Shown here piece after piece: positions 46,090 to 58,521 of a stretch of DNA of 64,000 nucleotides. Source of the DNA: Anthonomus grandis grandis (lineage: Eukaryota; Arthropoda; Insecta; Coleoptera; Curculionidae). Where the stretch lies: positions 8,432,001-8,496,000 of the forward strand of contig NC_065551.1 in the NCBI RefSeq assembly GCF_022605725.1, read 5' to 3'. Position 1 is the first letter of the stretch, and each line of letters begins with the position of its first letter. The translations under genes and the position numbers were made by a program. The notes beneath the pieces are model-generated. The model ran no database searches. It worked only from the letters and a program-made list of their open reading frames with translations, and was not told the origin of the DNA.

Positions 46090-47950
46090 AAAATAAATGT
46101 TCATAAGTGACATAAGTTCCCCATAATGTTCTAAAACACCAAAAAGTATTTATGTGACAGAGTGACAAATGCTCCAGCCAAATCAATCAAGGCACCAAGA
46201 CATTTTCTGCTCGTGTTTAGTTGATTAGTGATTTCGGAAATAAGTTTATATAAGGCATCCACAGTGCTACACCTTGGTAAAAGCTCATATTTTGTTTTAT
46301 TGCTAAAATATTATTAGATTAAAAAAGTTCAATAGCCTGTCTTTTAGACTTTTTTCAGAAAATTTTGCAGAACGTTAAAATTATTGGGGGGTAATTACAA
46401 ATAATATTTTTAGGTCCTGTTTTTTATAAATTACCCCTATTCAAAAAACAGGACCTAAAAACATTATATGTAATTACCACTGCCAGTTTCAGTACTTTCC
46501 TTTTTCATGAATTTTATTTATTATACAAAGAAGTGGTTTTAAGAGTTTCAAGTGGATAAGATATTTCGTCAAAGCCCGAAGAACTGTCACTGACTGAAGA
46601 ATGACTGAAGTCAAGAACATAGGTTGGCTGCTTTTGCTCTGTAAGCCATAAGCTACAAGCAAGCGGCGTAATGTTCTTTGCCGTTTCAATACCAACAACG
46701 AAATAATTATTACAGAAGTCAGCCATTTCATAGTCGTCTTGAAAATATTATTTTTATTTCTTTTTTGTCAATACTTTTTTTCCTTAGTTGCATCTTTAAA
46801 AATTCCTTTTTGCCTCTCTCTAGCTCTCTCTATTCAAGTTTCGTCTTCGTCGGAGGTTGGATATTATCAGAGCAATTCTTATTTTACTGATAGCTGCTCT
46901 GAATAGTTTGTTTGATGTTAGTCCAAACCAATCTCTTAAATTTCTGAGCCAAGATGTTGTTTTTCTTCTCTGGTTTTTTCCCTTTTTTCCCTTGCATTAG
47001 GTTTTGTAGTAACGCATATTTAGGTCCCCTTATAACAAGTCTAAAGTACTTAAATTGTCTTCTTTTAAGCATCTTAACTACTTTACTTTATGACTTTATC
47101 TTTTCAGGATATTTTTTATATGCGACGATAGAACCACCTTTTAAAGGCATTAAGTTTATCCATTTCGGCCTGCTTAAGAGTCCAAGCCTCAGCTCCAAAA
47201 AGGAGAGTCGAAAATACCTAGTGCCTTAACATTCGTATTCTAAGTTTGAAATTGCTATTCTTGCTGCATAGAAAATTTTGTAATTTGACGAATGCTACTC
47301 TTGCAATCTCTATTCGGGATCTTATTTTAATTGACTGATCCAACGTTTCCGTTTCCAGCTACCGAGATATTTATATTTCTTTACTTTTTCTATAGGTGTA
47401 TTGTCTATGATAAGGTTACATTTACAGTTAAGACACAGTTAACTTGGATATTTTCTCGTTTGGTTATGACCATAATTATAGAGGAATTCTGATAAGTGCA
47501 ATTATCCGATCGCCAAAGCACTTTTTTGCGTTGGGTTTTTGGGGGATCGTTACAAATGTCGTTACAACCAATCTTCTGGTATAATATTAATTATTAATAA
47601 TCTCCTTGCGTAAAATTTATTCTAACATCTTCAGAATAATTTGGCATACGCTCTGGACGATTATCATGGAAAAGTTCTTTTGCGTATTCTGACTACTAAC
47701 TAACGAACCAGCTGTTGTTCTAAGTCAAAGATCAGATTACCGCCTCTATCTTTTATTACTGTAAGATTTTTAAAATGTGTCATAACACCAGCATTATTTT
47801 TGTTTTCACGCCTCTTATCCATGAGATTTATTATTTCGTTCGTCATCCAAGGTTATTTTGATTTGTGTTCAACCTTTAATTGTCCTGACCCACCGTAACG
47901 ATCTTCTGTTTAATTTAATTCCATGTTTTCTTCACAGCATCTTTACAATA
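46090..47950 (-). mobile_element. Decayed LINE with a second LINE inside it
   Basis: The outer copy on the minus strand has SK*PWMTNEIINLMDKRRENK near 47870-47800, ADFCNNYFVVGIETAKNITP at 46726-46640, and an RT block STVDALYKLISEI ... LIDLAGAF near 46265-46165. The order is right for a LINE ORF2, read from high to low coordinates. The segment 46884-47480 does not belong to it and is entered separately. All frames are broken. Confidence 0.65.
46884..47480 (-). mobile_element. LINE RT C-terminal fragment nested in the outer LINE
   Basis: Minus-strand pieces KVKKYKYLGS (about 47385), LLFGAEAWTLKQAEMDKLNA (about 47205-47145), and MLKRRQFKYFRLVIRGPKYA with QNLMQGKKGKK (47072-46990) are the C-terminal part of the endonuclease-RT type of LINE, a different family from the surrounding copy. 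Frameshifts between pieces show it is dead. Confidence 0.65.
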
Positions 47951-49870
47951 AAAAAAAAGTTTTTAACCTAATTTACTCATTTAAAACATTTCTATTCATA
48001 TTTATTAGGATTGAAAAGTCTCAAAGTTAATTTTTTTAAGTCACTTTACAAAATTATGAACTTTATTTTATTGTCAATTCTATTATAAAATATTACAAAT
48101 ATTCATTTTTCAAGAATCATTTTTTACTTAATAATCGATTTTAAAAGCTGAAAATTAAATCATAGGACTAAAAACATATTCAAATAAAATGTGATGTGAA
48201 AAGTCATTCTTTAAGATATCTGAAAGTCCCTAAATGTTTTCATAGTTAATTTTAAGGAAAACCGACTATTGAAAAGCGTAGCGTAAATGAAATATTAAAA
48301 CCACTAACTGACTAACAAAATAATATAGTAAGTACCTTCCCAAAGAAATAAGCTTTTATGTGGCAACAGTGTCCCTATTCTTGTGAATATACCGAGACCG
48401 GTGGTGTCAAGTTCCGTAGTTCAGCGACTCGGAACGGTACCCATGTCCCATAGACGGTACCAGCGCAAACACGAATGACGTTACAGAACTTCTTTTTCTA
48501 TACACTGGTTCATGAACAAAGGACTTTTAATAAATAACGGCGGATTCAGACAGCGGTTGGGAAAAGACTTCGTTTGCTTTACTTTTTTTGCCTTATTATT
48601 TTATAATATTTTATAAATACCTATTATGACATTTACTACAATTTACTATAACTAGTTCTGTAAAAAGTTCTTTTCTCAGTTTTTTATTTGTTTTTATATA
48701 GAGTCCCTTTAAGTTAAAAATTTATTTAACTTTTCTTAATAATATATTATAGTTCTTAGGCAATATTAGTATTATTAAAGGTCGACACATATGTATAGTA
48801 TTTACATTTCAAAAGCACCCTTAATAACTTAAAAAAAAAACATGTTAATTTAGATATACAGGGGAAAGTTGAATTTTGCATTTATTAAAGTTCTGTCAAT
48901 CACCTTGTCACCTCCGGCTAAACTCACTTTGATATGCAAAATTTGAACCCCCATCGTGTGACAAATCATTATATGCAGCATAAAATTGCATATTTTATCG
49001 TAGCAATAAGAATTAACTCCGTTGGCGTACAAGCAAATAGTAAGCAAAAGTGTGTGGTAATAATGGATATTTTATCGACCTCAACCTCTGATATGTCAAA
49101 TATATTATGGTGTGATACATCATTTTAAAGGGTACGTAATCTGCTGTGTAAACAAATGGTTTATTTAGTTAAAAAAATAAATTTTCTTAATTTTTTTTAA
49201 ATGTTCTTGACAATAAAAATTTTGAAATTTTTCATTTGCAAAGGTTTGTCAGCTAATAGCGAGCAATTCAATGTGTTGGATATGTATGTACCGAAATTAG
49301 GAAGAATGGATCCGTTTGAGTATCCGATTGTAATAACAAATGTACTAAGGACAGGGTTGTATATGAAGCATGCAAAATTGAGGTTTACATCTCAATTTCC
49401 AGATTTCCATATAGATATATTGTTTTTTATCAGAAGGAACAAATTTAAAAAAATTAAATATAAGTTATTCTAAAAGTTTAGTAAAACTATTGTTCTTATT
49501 TTTATTATAACCAATTTTTACTATATACGCTTAAAAAAAATCTAAGTTGGCTTAAATAGATGATCACAAATTAATTTTAAACAAAGACTAATTATAATTG
49601 ATATAATGTGTATTGTAATGTTAATACCGAACAATAACTCATTTAGGTATGTAAAATAAAGCTGACAAGAAAGTAGCTTTAATTTTATGTTGATCAATAT
49701 TTAATGCTAACTCTTAATCAAAAAATCCTAGAATAACTGCACATCAGAGAAGATAACCTCAAAATTTACAACTCCTGTTTTTATTATTAAAGTTGAAAAA
49801 GTTTAATTAAATTGAGTATAAATGTCGCTTTTATTGTAAAAACTTGTTTGCGTGCTATACTTCATTAGCT
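47951..49870. other. No recognised gene
   Basis: AT-rich. A 90-codon plus-strand frame at 49201-49473 (VLDMYVPKLGRMDPFEYPIV) has no domain I recognise and no clear splice context. Confidence 0.35.
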
Positions 49871-49879
49871 CAATTGTTG

Positions 49880-50340
49880 GTGTACAGGGTCATTCCTTAT
49901 ATTTTCCCATCTCCCTGAACTTTTACAAAACGCATTACAATCAGTTAAAAATTTAGCTCTTCAAGATGAATATGACTACTCAACTATACATGGTCTTAAG
50001 TTAAATGCCTCTAAATCATCAGTAATAATTATTGGAAAATTAAAGTTCGAGATGAATAACATGACTATATTATTTAATGAAACAGTGTTTAATCCAGTGA
50101 ACACTCTAAAAACCCTCGGTCTTATAGTAAATTCCTTAAAAGTCTTTATAAAAATAGACATATCTTTAACACAAGACATGAGGAAAAAATTATGTGATTC
50201 ACTGGTTTTGAGTCTTTCGGTGACTTAGCATTTGGATTCCTGATTTCCTGACTTGATTGTTCTTTGAAGAACCAGTAACTCTATTCAAAAAATCCAAAAG
50301 CCATGTGCAAGATTTTATAGCCTCTATAACAGGATATAGA
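49880..50340 (+). mobile_element. Old LINE RT fragment (5' side of a disrupted copy)
   Basis: Plus-strand RT pieces: LKLNASKSSVIIIGKLKFEM (about 49995-50055), NTLKTLGLIVNS, RKKLCDSLVLSL, then IQKIQKPCARFYS (about 50285-50325). The sequence is cut at about 50340 by the LINE that follows. The matching tail appears after that LINE at 53300-53530 (NMHQRRKVHLTSRIKKVLFI). Confidence 0.6.
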
Positions 50341-50826
50341 CCTTTGTGAAATGAGCGAATTTGGTTTGTTTTGGTTGGTGATATTACAATTTTTGGTTTA
50401 TTTTATTACTGGTATATATTTTTTCTTTTTCTGTTTTTTAGTTTAATCGTTTTGTTTCATTTTTATTTTTGGGAGTATTTTAGCAATCCATATTCTTGGA
50501 TGTTGCGGGGGTGGCGATGCGATAGGGGTGGGCACCGGAGATGGGGGCCTATTTAAGGTATTTGGATCATGGCTAATAACTATTACGGTCCGCAGGTGTC
50601 GAATGTCGATGAGGGTATGGGAGTATGCCTACAAGATTTCTCGGAAAATTTGTCAATTATTTGAATATCAGATCCATAAATACGGGTTTTGACGAGTTTT
50701 CATGCTATCTTTCTCCATATCCATTTGATTTCTTCTGCATTACGGAAACATGGCTTGATAAAAGCGCAAGCACTAGATGCTTTGATCTGTAAGGTTATAA
50801 ATTTATAAGACAAGACAGGGAGGAAC

Positions 50827-51879
50827 TTGGTGGTGGTGGAAGGGCTCTATGTAAAAAACTCTCTAAACGTTAGTGTACTACCTTTAACATTTGATAGCTT
50901 CGAGGTTTCAGGAATAACTTTTGAAATAAGAGAAACATCGTTTGCGTTAATTACTATATATCGTCCTCCATCTAGTAGTATACCAAGATTCCTAGATAAC
51001 CTGGAAGACTTACTTGGTTTAACTCTAAACTTTGACCATGTTATTATGAGAGGCGATTTTAATATTAATTTTTTAAAAGAGCACGCGTATTTAAATAGGC
51101 TTAAACACATTTTCGAATATTTTAATTTATCTCAACGTATATCAGAGCCAACGAGAGTGAATATGGCAACTGGAAACGCAAGTCTTATTGACTACATCGT
51201 AAGCACCGATAGTTTGATTTCTTTGAAGTCACTATCAGTGCCCATCTCAGATACCATATCAAACCATAATATCATTTTTTCGATTTTTAAATTTGAGAAT
51301 ATAAAGGCGATAGGAAAACATATTGCGCTTCGAGATTATAACGCAATAAACATCGAAAATTTTTATAATGATGGGGAACTTATTCCCTGGCACGAGATGT
51401 ACTGCATGACTGATATTAATGAAAAAGTTGACTTTTTTAACAGAAACATTTTGACAATCCTAAATAGGCATGCACCTATTAAAACTAAAAAAATCAAGAA
51501 AAAACCGTTTTGTCCTTGGATAGCACAAAATATAAAAACTTTAATGAAACTTAGGGACCGTGCGCATAAAAAATATTTAACTAAATGTCCAGCACATTTG
51601 CAGTATTATAGAGAACTAAGAAGTTACACAAAATACGCAATCATTTGGAAAAAAATTACTTTTTTTAATCAACTGTCAGATAAAAAAGGAAAGAATTTTT
51701 GGAGAGTAGCAGACAAACTTCATCTAACAAGAAATAAAAATCAAAATATCAAACCAACTAATCTATTAAATCCAACCGTTGATAAATTTTTTAATAGTAT
51801 TAATGCCCTTCCGGATACAGTAAGTAGAGAAGCAATAGATTACTATAAAAATAATCTAGCTTGTAATGAAGTATTGTAA
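50827..51879 (+). pseudogene. LINE ORF2 N-terminal part: APE-type endonuclease and linker
   Basis: A 350-codon open frame. ITIYRPPSSSIPRFLDNLED and VIMRGDFNINFLKEHAYLNR are the central motifs of the APE-like endonuclease that nicks the target for LINE insertion (Gly stands before Asp in RGDFN as usual). SLIDYIVSTDS and SDTISNHNIIFSIFKFENI are the SDH-type closing motifs, with Asn for Asp in SNHN. The linker has KKKPFCPWIAQNIKTLMKLR. Translation is out of frame for the first part, since a stop lies near 50790, and it ends before RT starts, so no working ORF2 is encoded. Confidence 0.8.
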
Positions 51880-51891
51880 GAAAGTTGTGTT

Positions 51892-52868
51892 ATGACAATC
51901 CAACGGTTAGAAAAACAATGTTCAGAGTTTAGGCAAACAAATCAAGGCGTACCTTCTATACTATCACCCCTACTTTTTTCACTCTACGTGGCAGACATGT
52001 ATAAAACTGCAAAACATTCCACATTACGGCAGTATGCTGACGACTCACAACTGTATATTCCTGTTTCTATTGAAGATATGAATAATAATTCATTTCAGCA
52101 TAAGTTTCAGTTTGATTTAATGAATCTAGAAAACTACGCAAAAATCACAACCTCAAATTAAATGCTGAAAAATCTAAAATTCTCTTGATGTGTTCGAATA
52201 ATAATTTAAGGCGAAATGTTGAAAATCGGACAAATATTCATATAAATAACACTCGAATTGTTCCAGAGGCAAAAAATTTGGGTACATAGATTTGACAATT
52301 CTCTCTCTTTTGAACCCCATGTAAAAAACAAAATTAAAGCAGACTATTTACGCCTGAAAACCCTTTTTAAATTTAAACGGAACTTGTCCACAAAACAAAA
52401 ATATTTACTTTGTTTTATCTTTATTCGATTACGGTGATGTGGTATATGGTGGCTCTTTACGTTCAAGTACCAAAAACGCAATTCAAAAAATTCAAAATTC
52501 CTGTATGCGATTTGCCTATAATATCCCATATAGAAACCATGTAACGCCATATCTTAATGACAAAAATGTATTAAATATGACAAACAGACGAAAGCATCTA
52601 TGTTTAACTTTATTTATCGTATTATAAAGGAATAGGCCAACCGGCTAACTTACGAGATGAATGTTTGGATTTTGAGCATAAACACATGACGCGAAACAAT
52701 GATATTTTTGTTGTGCCACGCCATAGAACCGTATCATTTCAGCGCTCTTTTAAATTTGCGAGGGTTAAAATGTGGAATAGTATTCCATCCAGCATTAAAC
52801 AACTATCTTTAAACATATTTTCTAAAAAAATTAAATCACAGTTGCTAGTTGAACAAAGAATAGGTTAA
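51892..52868 (+). pseudogene. LINE RT palm and thumb, frameshifted
   Basis: GVPSILSPLLFSLYVADMYK and the active site YADDSQLY lie in 51892-52161. Later frames have LKLNAEKSKILLMCSNNNLR, FDNSLSFEPHV, IQNSCMRFAYNIPYRNHVTP, and the end VPRHRTVSFQRSFKFARVKM to the stop at 52868. At least three frameshifts separate them. Confidence 0.75.
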
Positions 52869-53084
52869 TTAATGTCAGACAAAAAAAATACAAATAAGGG
52901 TAAAAATCTTACAAAAAAAATCATTATTAATTGTCATTAGTTTAAAATTGTCTTTACCCCTTGTGGACATCGACATCGACATTTTGCGTTTTTGCTGGTC
53001 TTAAATATTGGGCGTTACCCTCCTTGGTTCTTTTATCCCCTGCCGCATCTGCCGCTCTCCCGTTCTGGATTAATTTTCTTTATT

Positions 53085-53086
53085 AA

Positions 53087-53120
<34 letters not shown>
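53085..53120. repeat. (ATT)n microsatellite in LINE 3' UTR
   Basis: About 36 bases of ATT repeats. Confidence 0.9.
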
Positions 53121-53530
53121 GTTTGTTTCTTTTTGATTTATTTGATATAAATTAATTATTTTTAAGTGTTATTTCGTCTGTACCAACAGATTAACGGTTT
53201 TTATAATCGAGAATTAATCCTTTTTGTCAAAATTTAAATTAGATTTATAACTATATTTTATAATTTTATATATGGGCAAATAAAAAAAAAAGATTTGTTT
53301 GTGGAATTCCAAGACGTTGTTGACACGTTCAAACTGACTAATATGCATCAAAGAGGAAAGGGTTCATCTCACAAGCCGGATCAAAAAAGTTTTGTTTATC
53401 AATATACCGGAGTATCTAAGAGAGAAACGAATCCTTAGGTCCATGATTTCCAGTACATTTAGTACGCAAAATAAGAATATACTGAAAATACACCATCACA
53501 GAATGGTACTGTTTAAAAGGTTACTGTTAT

Positions 53531-54779
53531 TTGGTAAGATAATATGTGAAATGGATTGACAATAATATATTAATTATATCTGCTGTAAGAGGACATACGC
53601 TTATGAATTATATAATTATTTGTATATTTAGGTATTAAGTTTATATATCTAATATTTACTTATATTAAATAAAATTGTTATGTATAAAATTAACATTATT
53701 ATTCATAGTTAAGTTTTTGAATTATTATATTACTGTTACCTATTGTTATCTAATGAGATCTGAACTTTGCTGAGTAAAAAAATAAATACATATTATTAAT
53801 ATTATTATTACTTTTCCGGGAAGCTATTTGGTCTAAAAAGAGAATAATACTGCATTTACTGATTATAAAGTTTCTAAAAGTAATCGTTATTGAATATTAA
53901 TTAGTATCAGCTGCAACATTAGCATGAAGGTTTTTGACGCTGATGAGTTTAAAATAGTGCTTCAAAATTCAAAAAATTAACTCTAGTGACTGGTTATCTG
54001 GGTTGACATTAAACTTCTTTATAGTTATAAGAGGCATTCGTACAGATGTAAATCGTACATACGTTCTGAACAAATTTTCAGTGCAAATGGATATTAATAA
54101 ATTAATATATATATTTTGTTATACACTTGTTATAGTTAAAAATAAAACATAGAGGTTAGCTTATGTGTTTATGTCAATGTTTCGATAATTTATAATGTCG
54201 CTTAAGATTTTTAAACAGGGCGATAAAATTAAAAAAAAACGCAATATTTATTTTTGACAAAAATAAAAAAATATGGATTTAAAAAAATAACAGGAATTTT
54301 GTTTATTTTAAATTTTTGCGGGTTTCGATAGTCTGTTGATTGAAAAAAAATAATTTAATGAATATATAGATTAAAATTATATTGGCCACAGTAAAGAATA
54401 ATATAAGAGCATTGCAGAATACTTCAACACATACCTTAGAACTCCCTATCATCAGAAACATTACAGAACACAAAAGAAATGGTGGTTACATAAAAACTGA
54501 CACAAGTTTTTATTTTTCTGCTTCTTGTTCTAGATCTGATAGCGCCTTTTTGCTTCGTAATATAACCTGTTGTTTACCATTCATGACACCCTTGGAATAA
54601 ATGAATTAAACCCAACATTGGTGCTTTTAAAATGTTGATGAAGCATACCATATAATTAATTAGTTTGGAAAACAATTTAAGATCTACCTCATTTCTTTTA
54701 ATGTTAAAACTGAAAATATATTTTGCTAATTTTGGAAATCATAGATATATTCATTCAGTAGCAACTTTTAGCTTATTAA
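53531..54779. other. No recognised gene
   Basis: AT-rich, many short frames, no domain. A GAACACA...GTGGTGGTTGCA-like string at 28040-28095 recurs loosely at 54465-54495, perhaps a shared short repeat. Confidence 0.35.
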
Positions 54780-54976
54780 CTATAATTTCATGACTTGATG
54801 CATTTTGCTTACTATAATATATATAGTAAGCGTCAATATATATAGTAATGTCACCCGCGAACTTGTATTAAAATTGAAGAAGTAGTCCCTTCTTGCAGTG
54901 GAGTTAATAGGTGAATGGGTAATTAAAGATACTTCGGTCATCCTCCATTTACAGATCTTTCTAAATCCATCGTATA
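54780..54976 (-). mobile_element. LINE C-terminal remnant, left of the pogo element
   Basis: Minus-strand SPINSTARRDYFFNFNTSSR resembles the late-ORF2 block (PISARRDYF-like) of some LINEs. Together with 57222-57670 it would be one LINE split by the pogo insertion. Confidence 0.4.
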
Positions 54977-55124
54977 TAGAATAAAGCGAGGAGAGATGGC
55001 ACACGTTTAACAAAACATAAAATATCCTCTTTATTTAAAAAAATACAAACATATAAAAAAATACAGGAAATAAACATAAACTTTGACATTCTTGTTATTC
55101 AGTTTAACACTCATCCTAGTGGTA

Positions 55125-57000
55125 TTAAAAACTGAAAATAGGAAAGGATTTTGGAAATAGGACACAATTTTGAAAAACGTTGCTATAAGACGTGCAACTA
55201 TCGTGCAGCCATCTTGAACAAAGAACGCACTTGATCCAGTCGTCCTTCTTCGTTTGTCGATATTCTTCGCTGCATCCAACGCATTCATTTTCCATATCAC
55301 TGAAACACCCTTCTTGACTAGAAAAATCATCTACAATCATGTCATCGGACTCGAAGAAGATAAGAAGAGACTACTGTGTTTTTTCACGAATTTCCAACCT
55401 TTAGGCTTCTTTGGTATCTTTGACTTTCTGGTTGACTCTGGCACTTTACGCTTCCTTTCTTCCAGCTCTTTTCTATTTCTGATGTATGCCGGTGAACATA
55501 AAACTCCCAGATTGGCTGGGACCTTTCACATAGCTGGCGTAACTTTGGGTATAGGACACACCTGGTCAAGAGCTTTTCCAGGCTTTATTGCTGACTCGGC
55601 TGGAGGATCTGGTTTTGTGTTGTTAGTATTGCGGTGAATCCCAGAACATCCTGGTTGTTGGACGTTCCTTTGGCGGAGAATTTGTGAGCATCCTGGTTGG
55701 GGTTAAAGAGAAACTGGCATTGGCTTATTCTGTTCCACAGTTCCGTTTCCAGCATTCTGATGAACGGGCTCTATTATTTGCTGCAGTAAAAACGCATAGT
55801 CCGGTATATAATATCTAGATTAAATGGTGATATGCCTGTTGCTTTGAAAGCCGATACTGCGTTATTTACGGTAGCGACTGTGCCCCAAGATTCTCCCAGG
55901 ATTTTACCAAATTGCAGCCGCTTCAGCTTTTTTTTTGGATGGGCCATTACTGTGCATCAACATGTTTCGTAATATAATAATCCTTTGAGACACTTAAAAA
56001 AGGCTCGATCAAGGGGTTGAAGGTAATAAGTGCAGTGCGGGGGTAGTATTTTATATAATTTTTTGTTACAAATTCTAAGGCATTGATGTTTGTAGTGTGG
56101 GAAGTGTGGGGATCCAACAGAAATAAAGCTTTTCTTAATGTCTTTCGCGGAAAAAAATGTTGTGTTAACCACTGAAGAAATATTTTTGAGTTGACATAGG
56201 CTGACTTCTCAGACATGAATATTTCAGATCCTGGTGGCATTCCTTCTGCCCATTCATTTCTTTTGTTCTTTCTCTTCTAAAATACAAAAAGGGGGAAAAT
56301 ACTTCCCTCTGCATTGCGTCAAGCTATACAAGCTGTTGGTTTCGCCCTTTTCCCCGGGGCTAATGGATGGTACACTTTTTAAACCCGTTGCTGCAAACAC
56401 TTGTTCGGCTCTGGTATTGAGTTGGAGCCCAGTCTCGTCATTAAAAATGCGGCCAGGTTTATTGAATAATCCATTTTCGGTAAGAACCGTCTGCAGTAAT
56501 GCAAAGTATTCACGCACAGTTTCTCTCGACAATCCTATAGCCCTTGCTACATAGGTGTTTTCTGCTTTGCGCAAGATAATGTCTGGATTTCTTCGGTAGA
56601 AATGACTGCAACCATACTCTGCCATCTTTGCTTGGACGTTAAATATATCAGAAGTTAGATATCAATATTTTTTTAAACCTCTTACGGGCCTTAAATTTAT
56701 GCCTAATTTTAAGTAATTCTGCCAGATTAAACGCCATTATCCTCACCTCAGTTCTTCTAGGCGCAAAGCCCTGTTTTTGTAGTTTCTTGATATGTTTGGA
56801 CAGCTTTTCCTCGGTAGTTTTACCCAGGGAGCCATCAGGGCCCAGCCGCTCCGTTTTCTCTAAGTTATTTGTAGCTATTCTGCATCTTAATGTGGTTTTG
56901 GGTATATTATAAGACCTAGCTGCTTCATTTAAGCTCATTTCATTGGATATTATCCCAGTTATAGCTAGATGTAAATCATCAGCGCTCCAAGTAGCTTGTT
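55125..57000 (-). pseudogene. Pogo-type transposase with C-terminal zinc finger, frameshifted
   Basis: Minus strand, N to C: a psq-type helix-turn-helix (LHLAITGIISNEMSLNEAAR with SYNIPKTTLRCRI, about 56985-56870), the catalytic domain with FNDETGLQLN (first Asp, about 56440), LLDPHTSHTTNINALEFVTK (second Asp, about 56125) and, in another frame, YYLQPLDRAFFKCLK (third Asp, about 56010). Then comes a low-complexity Pro/Ser region and a PHD-like finger CVGCSEEYRQ ... WIKCVLCSRWLHDSC near 55285-55195. Pogo/CENP-B-like transposases with such a terminal finger are known from insects. Several frameshifts and one replaced motif in one frame show decay. Confidence 0.82.
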
Positions 57001-57050
57001 ACGTTTTTCTTTCGAGTGTACTCGTCAGGTATCATTACATTAAAACATTA

Positions 57051-57084
57051 GTCCATCTCTCCTAACATTATAGGAGAGATGGAC
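57051..57084. repeat. 14-bp hairpin within pogo right end
   Basis: GTCCATCTCTCCTA, loop ACATTA, exact inverted copy. It shares CCATCTCTCCT with the terminal repeats. Confidence 0.88.
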
Positions 57085-57221
57085 CAGGCTATTTCTATGA
57101 AACGCAACGTTATGGATTATTATATGTGTACTTTATCAAATTGGCCATTGTTGCCACGATTTGTAAAATATCGCTAATGATCCATCTCTCTTGCTATGCC
57201 ATCTCTCCTCGCTTTACCCTA

Positions 57222-57670
57222 TTATAAAAAGTAAGGGTTTCAATATGGATACCTGAGGTACTCCCTTTATCACCAAACCAATATCTTAGAGTGTTTTCTA
57301 TTGTTATCAACAATCTGATTTCTTCCGCTAAGGTATTTTTCAATGAGCCTTATAATACTGTCAGCAAAGCAGTAATAATGCAATTTGACATCAAGAAGTT
57401 TGTGGAACAACGAATCGAACGCTTTAGTAAAGTCCTGACCAACTAATGTGGAAGAATCACCATTAACGACATTAATCAAAATACTATCGACTATATTTAA
57501 CGGGGTAGTTATTGTACTGCGGTTTTAACACTAGACTGAAACTTTGAATATAACTCATTATCCTTTAATAATTTAATAAGTTGAGCGTACAAGAGTTTTT
57601 CAAAAATTTTGCCCAATACAGGCAAAAGGCTAATAGGGTGTAAATGAGTTTAATTTATTACATATTCATT
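57222..57670 (-). mobile_element. LINE RT remnant, right of the pogo element
   Basis: Minus-strand pieces LLPVLGKIFEKLLYAQLIKL (about 57640-57580), VGQDFTKAFDSLFHKLLDVK (first Asp, about 57445-57385), LIEKYLSGRNQIV, and GVPQVSILKPLLFII cut by the pogo end at 57221. Decayed. Confidence 0.7.
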
Positions 57671-58521
57671 ATAAATATATCGTCCCCTTAATACTACAAC
57701 TAGGTAACTCGAAATTTCACGATTTTGAGTTATCTACTTTTTCCTTTATAACCTTTTACACCTTTTTTAATGCTACAACTAGGTAAGTTCAACTCCAATC
57801 CAATTTACGGGAATCCAGTGACAAAAACTAGTTATGTTCACAGTTAAAAAAAATACCTGCTGCTTAAAGTAGCTTCCTTGAATTATCTAATTGTGCACCT
57901 GCGATTACAAAAGTTTGTAGGGCAACAAGTGCTTAATTTAAGTTACCTAGTTGTGCGCCCGGCTAACTTGACTTATTCGCTACCCCTTACAGATATTTTT
58001 CGAGATACCTATGTTTGCAGTAAATGTCGAGTGTGACATTATTAAGTATGTTCCTCCAGTTTTTGTAAAATTTTTGTGAAAAAAAGGCGAAAAAAAGCAA
58101 AAATGCATATTAACTTTAGCACGTAGCCAGTTGACGGAGAATAAAGGTGAGTGAATTTAAATGCAATTAATAAAGAAAATATTGTGGAAACAATAAGACT
58201 GCTTATTTATAGGTTAGGTATTTACCAATTAATAATTTTCTCAAATTTAAATTTAAAATAAACTCCTCTGGTATTATTGCGAAATCTATCCTAATCTTAT
58301 TGTTAATAATTGTTATAGGAGTATTTTTAAAATTATTTTTAGTTAGATGAGATTAGTTATTATTTATCAGATATAGAGACAGGAGGAGATAGAGGAGACA
58401 GAGAGGAGCAGAACAACCTACAAGTAATTGTTATTTAAGGTTATTTTATAAAATATTTTTGTATTATTATTGGGCAAGAGCCTTGTAAATACGTAGACTG
58501 ATAAATAACTTTTATTTTTTA

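Larger units (their letters stand above)
50341..53291 (+). mobile_element. LINE with endonuclease and RT, internally deleted, inserted in an older LINE
   Basis: The 5' part reads FDEFSCYLSPYPFDFFCITE and TWLDKS (endonuclease start, about 50685-50770). The ORF 50827-51879 follows, then an RT part, then a 3' UTR with an (ATT)n tract (53085-53120), ending in an A run at 53281-53290. The fingers and first catalytic Asp region of RT are missing between 51879 and 51930. The left border is approximate because the flanking LINE is also decayed. Confidence 0.75.
54979..57219 (-). mobile_element. Pogo/Tigger-like DNA transposon, decayed
   Basis: Inverted ends: GAATAAAGCGAGGAGAGATG (from 54979) and GGGTAAAGCGAGGAGAGATG inverted (ending 57219), differing at two positions. 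TA on both sides (54977-54978 and 57220-57221), as for pogo. 2241 bp. The motif GGAGAGATGG recurs subterminally, including a perfect 14-bp hairpin at 57051-57084. It interrupts an older LINE. Confidence 0.9.

Noticed and set aside
50371..50556. Hydrophobic plus-strand frame (many Phe/Leu/Tyr)
   Set aside because: Created by a T-rich 5' part of the LINE; no protein family fits.
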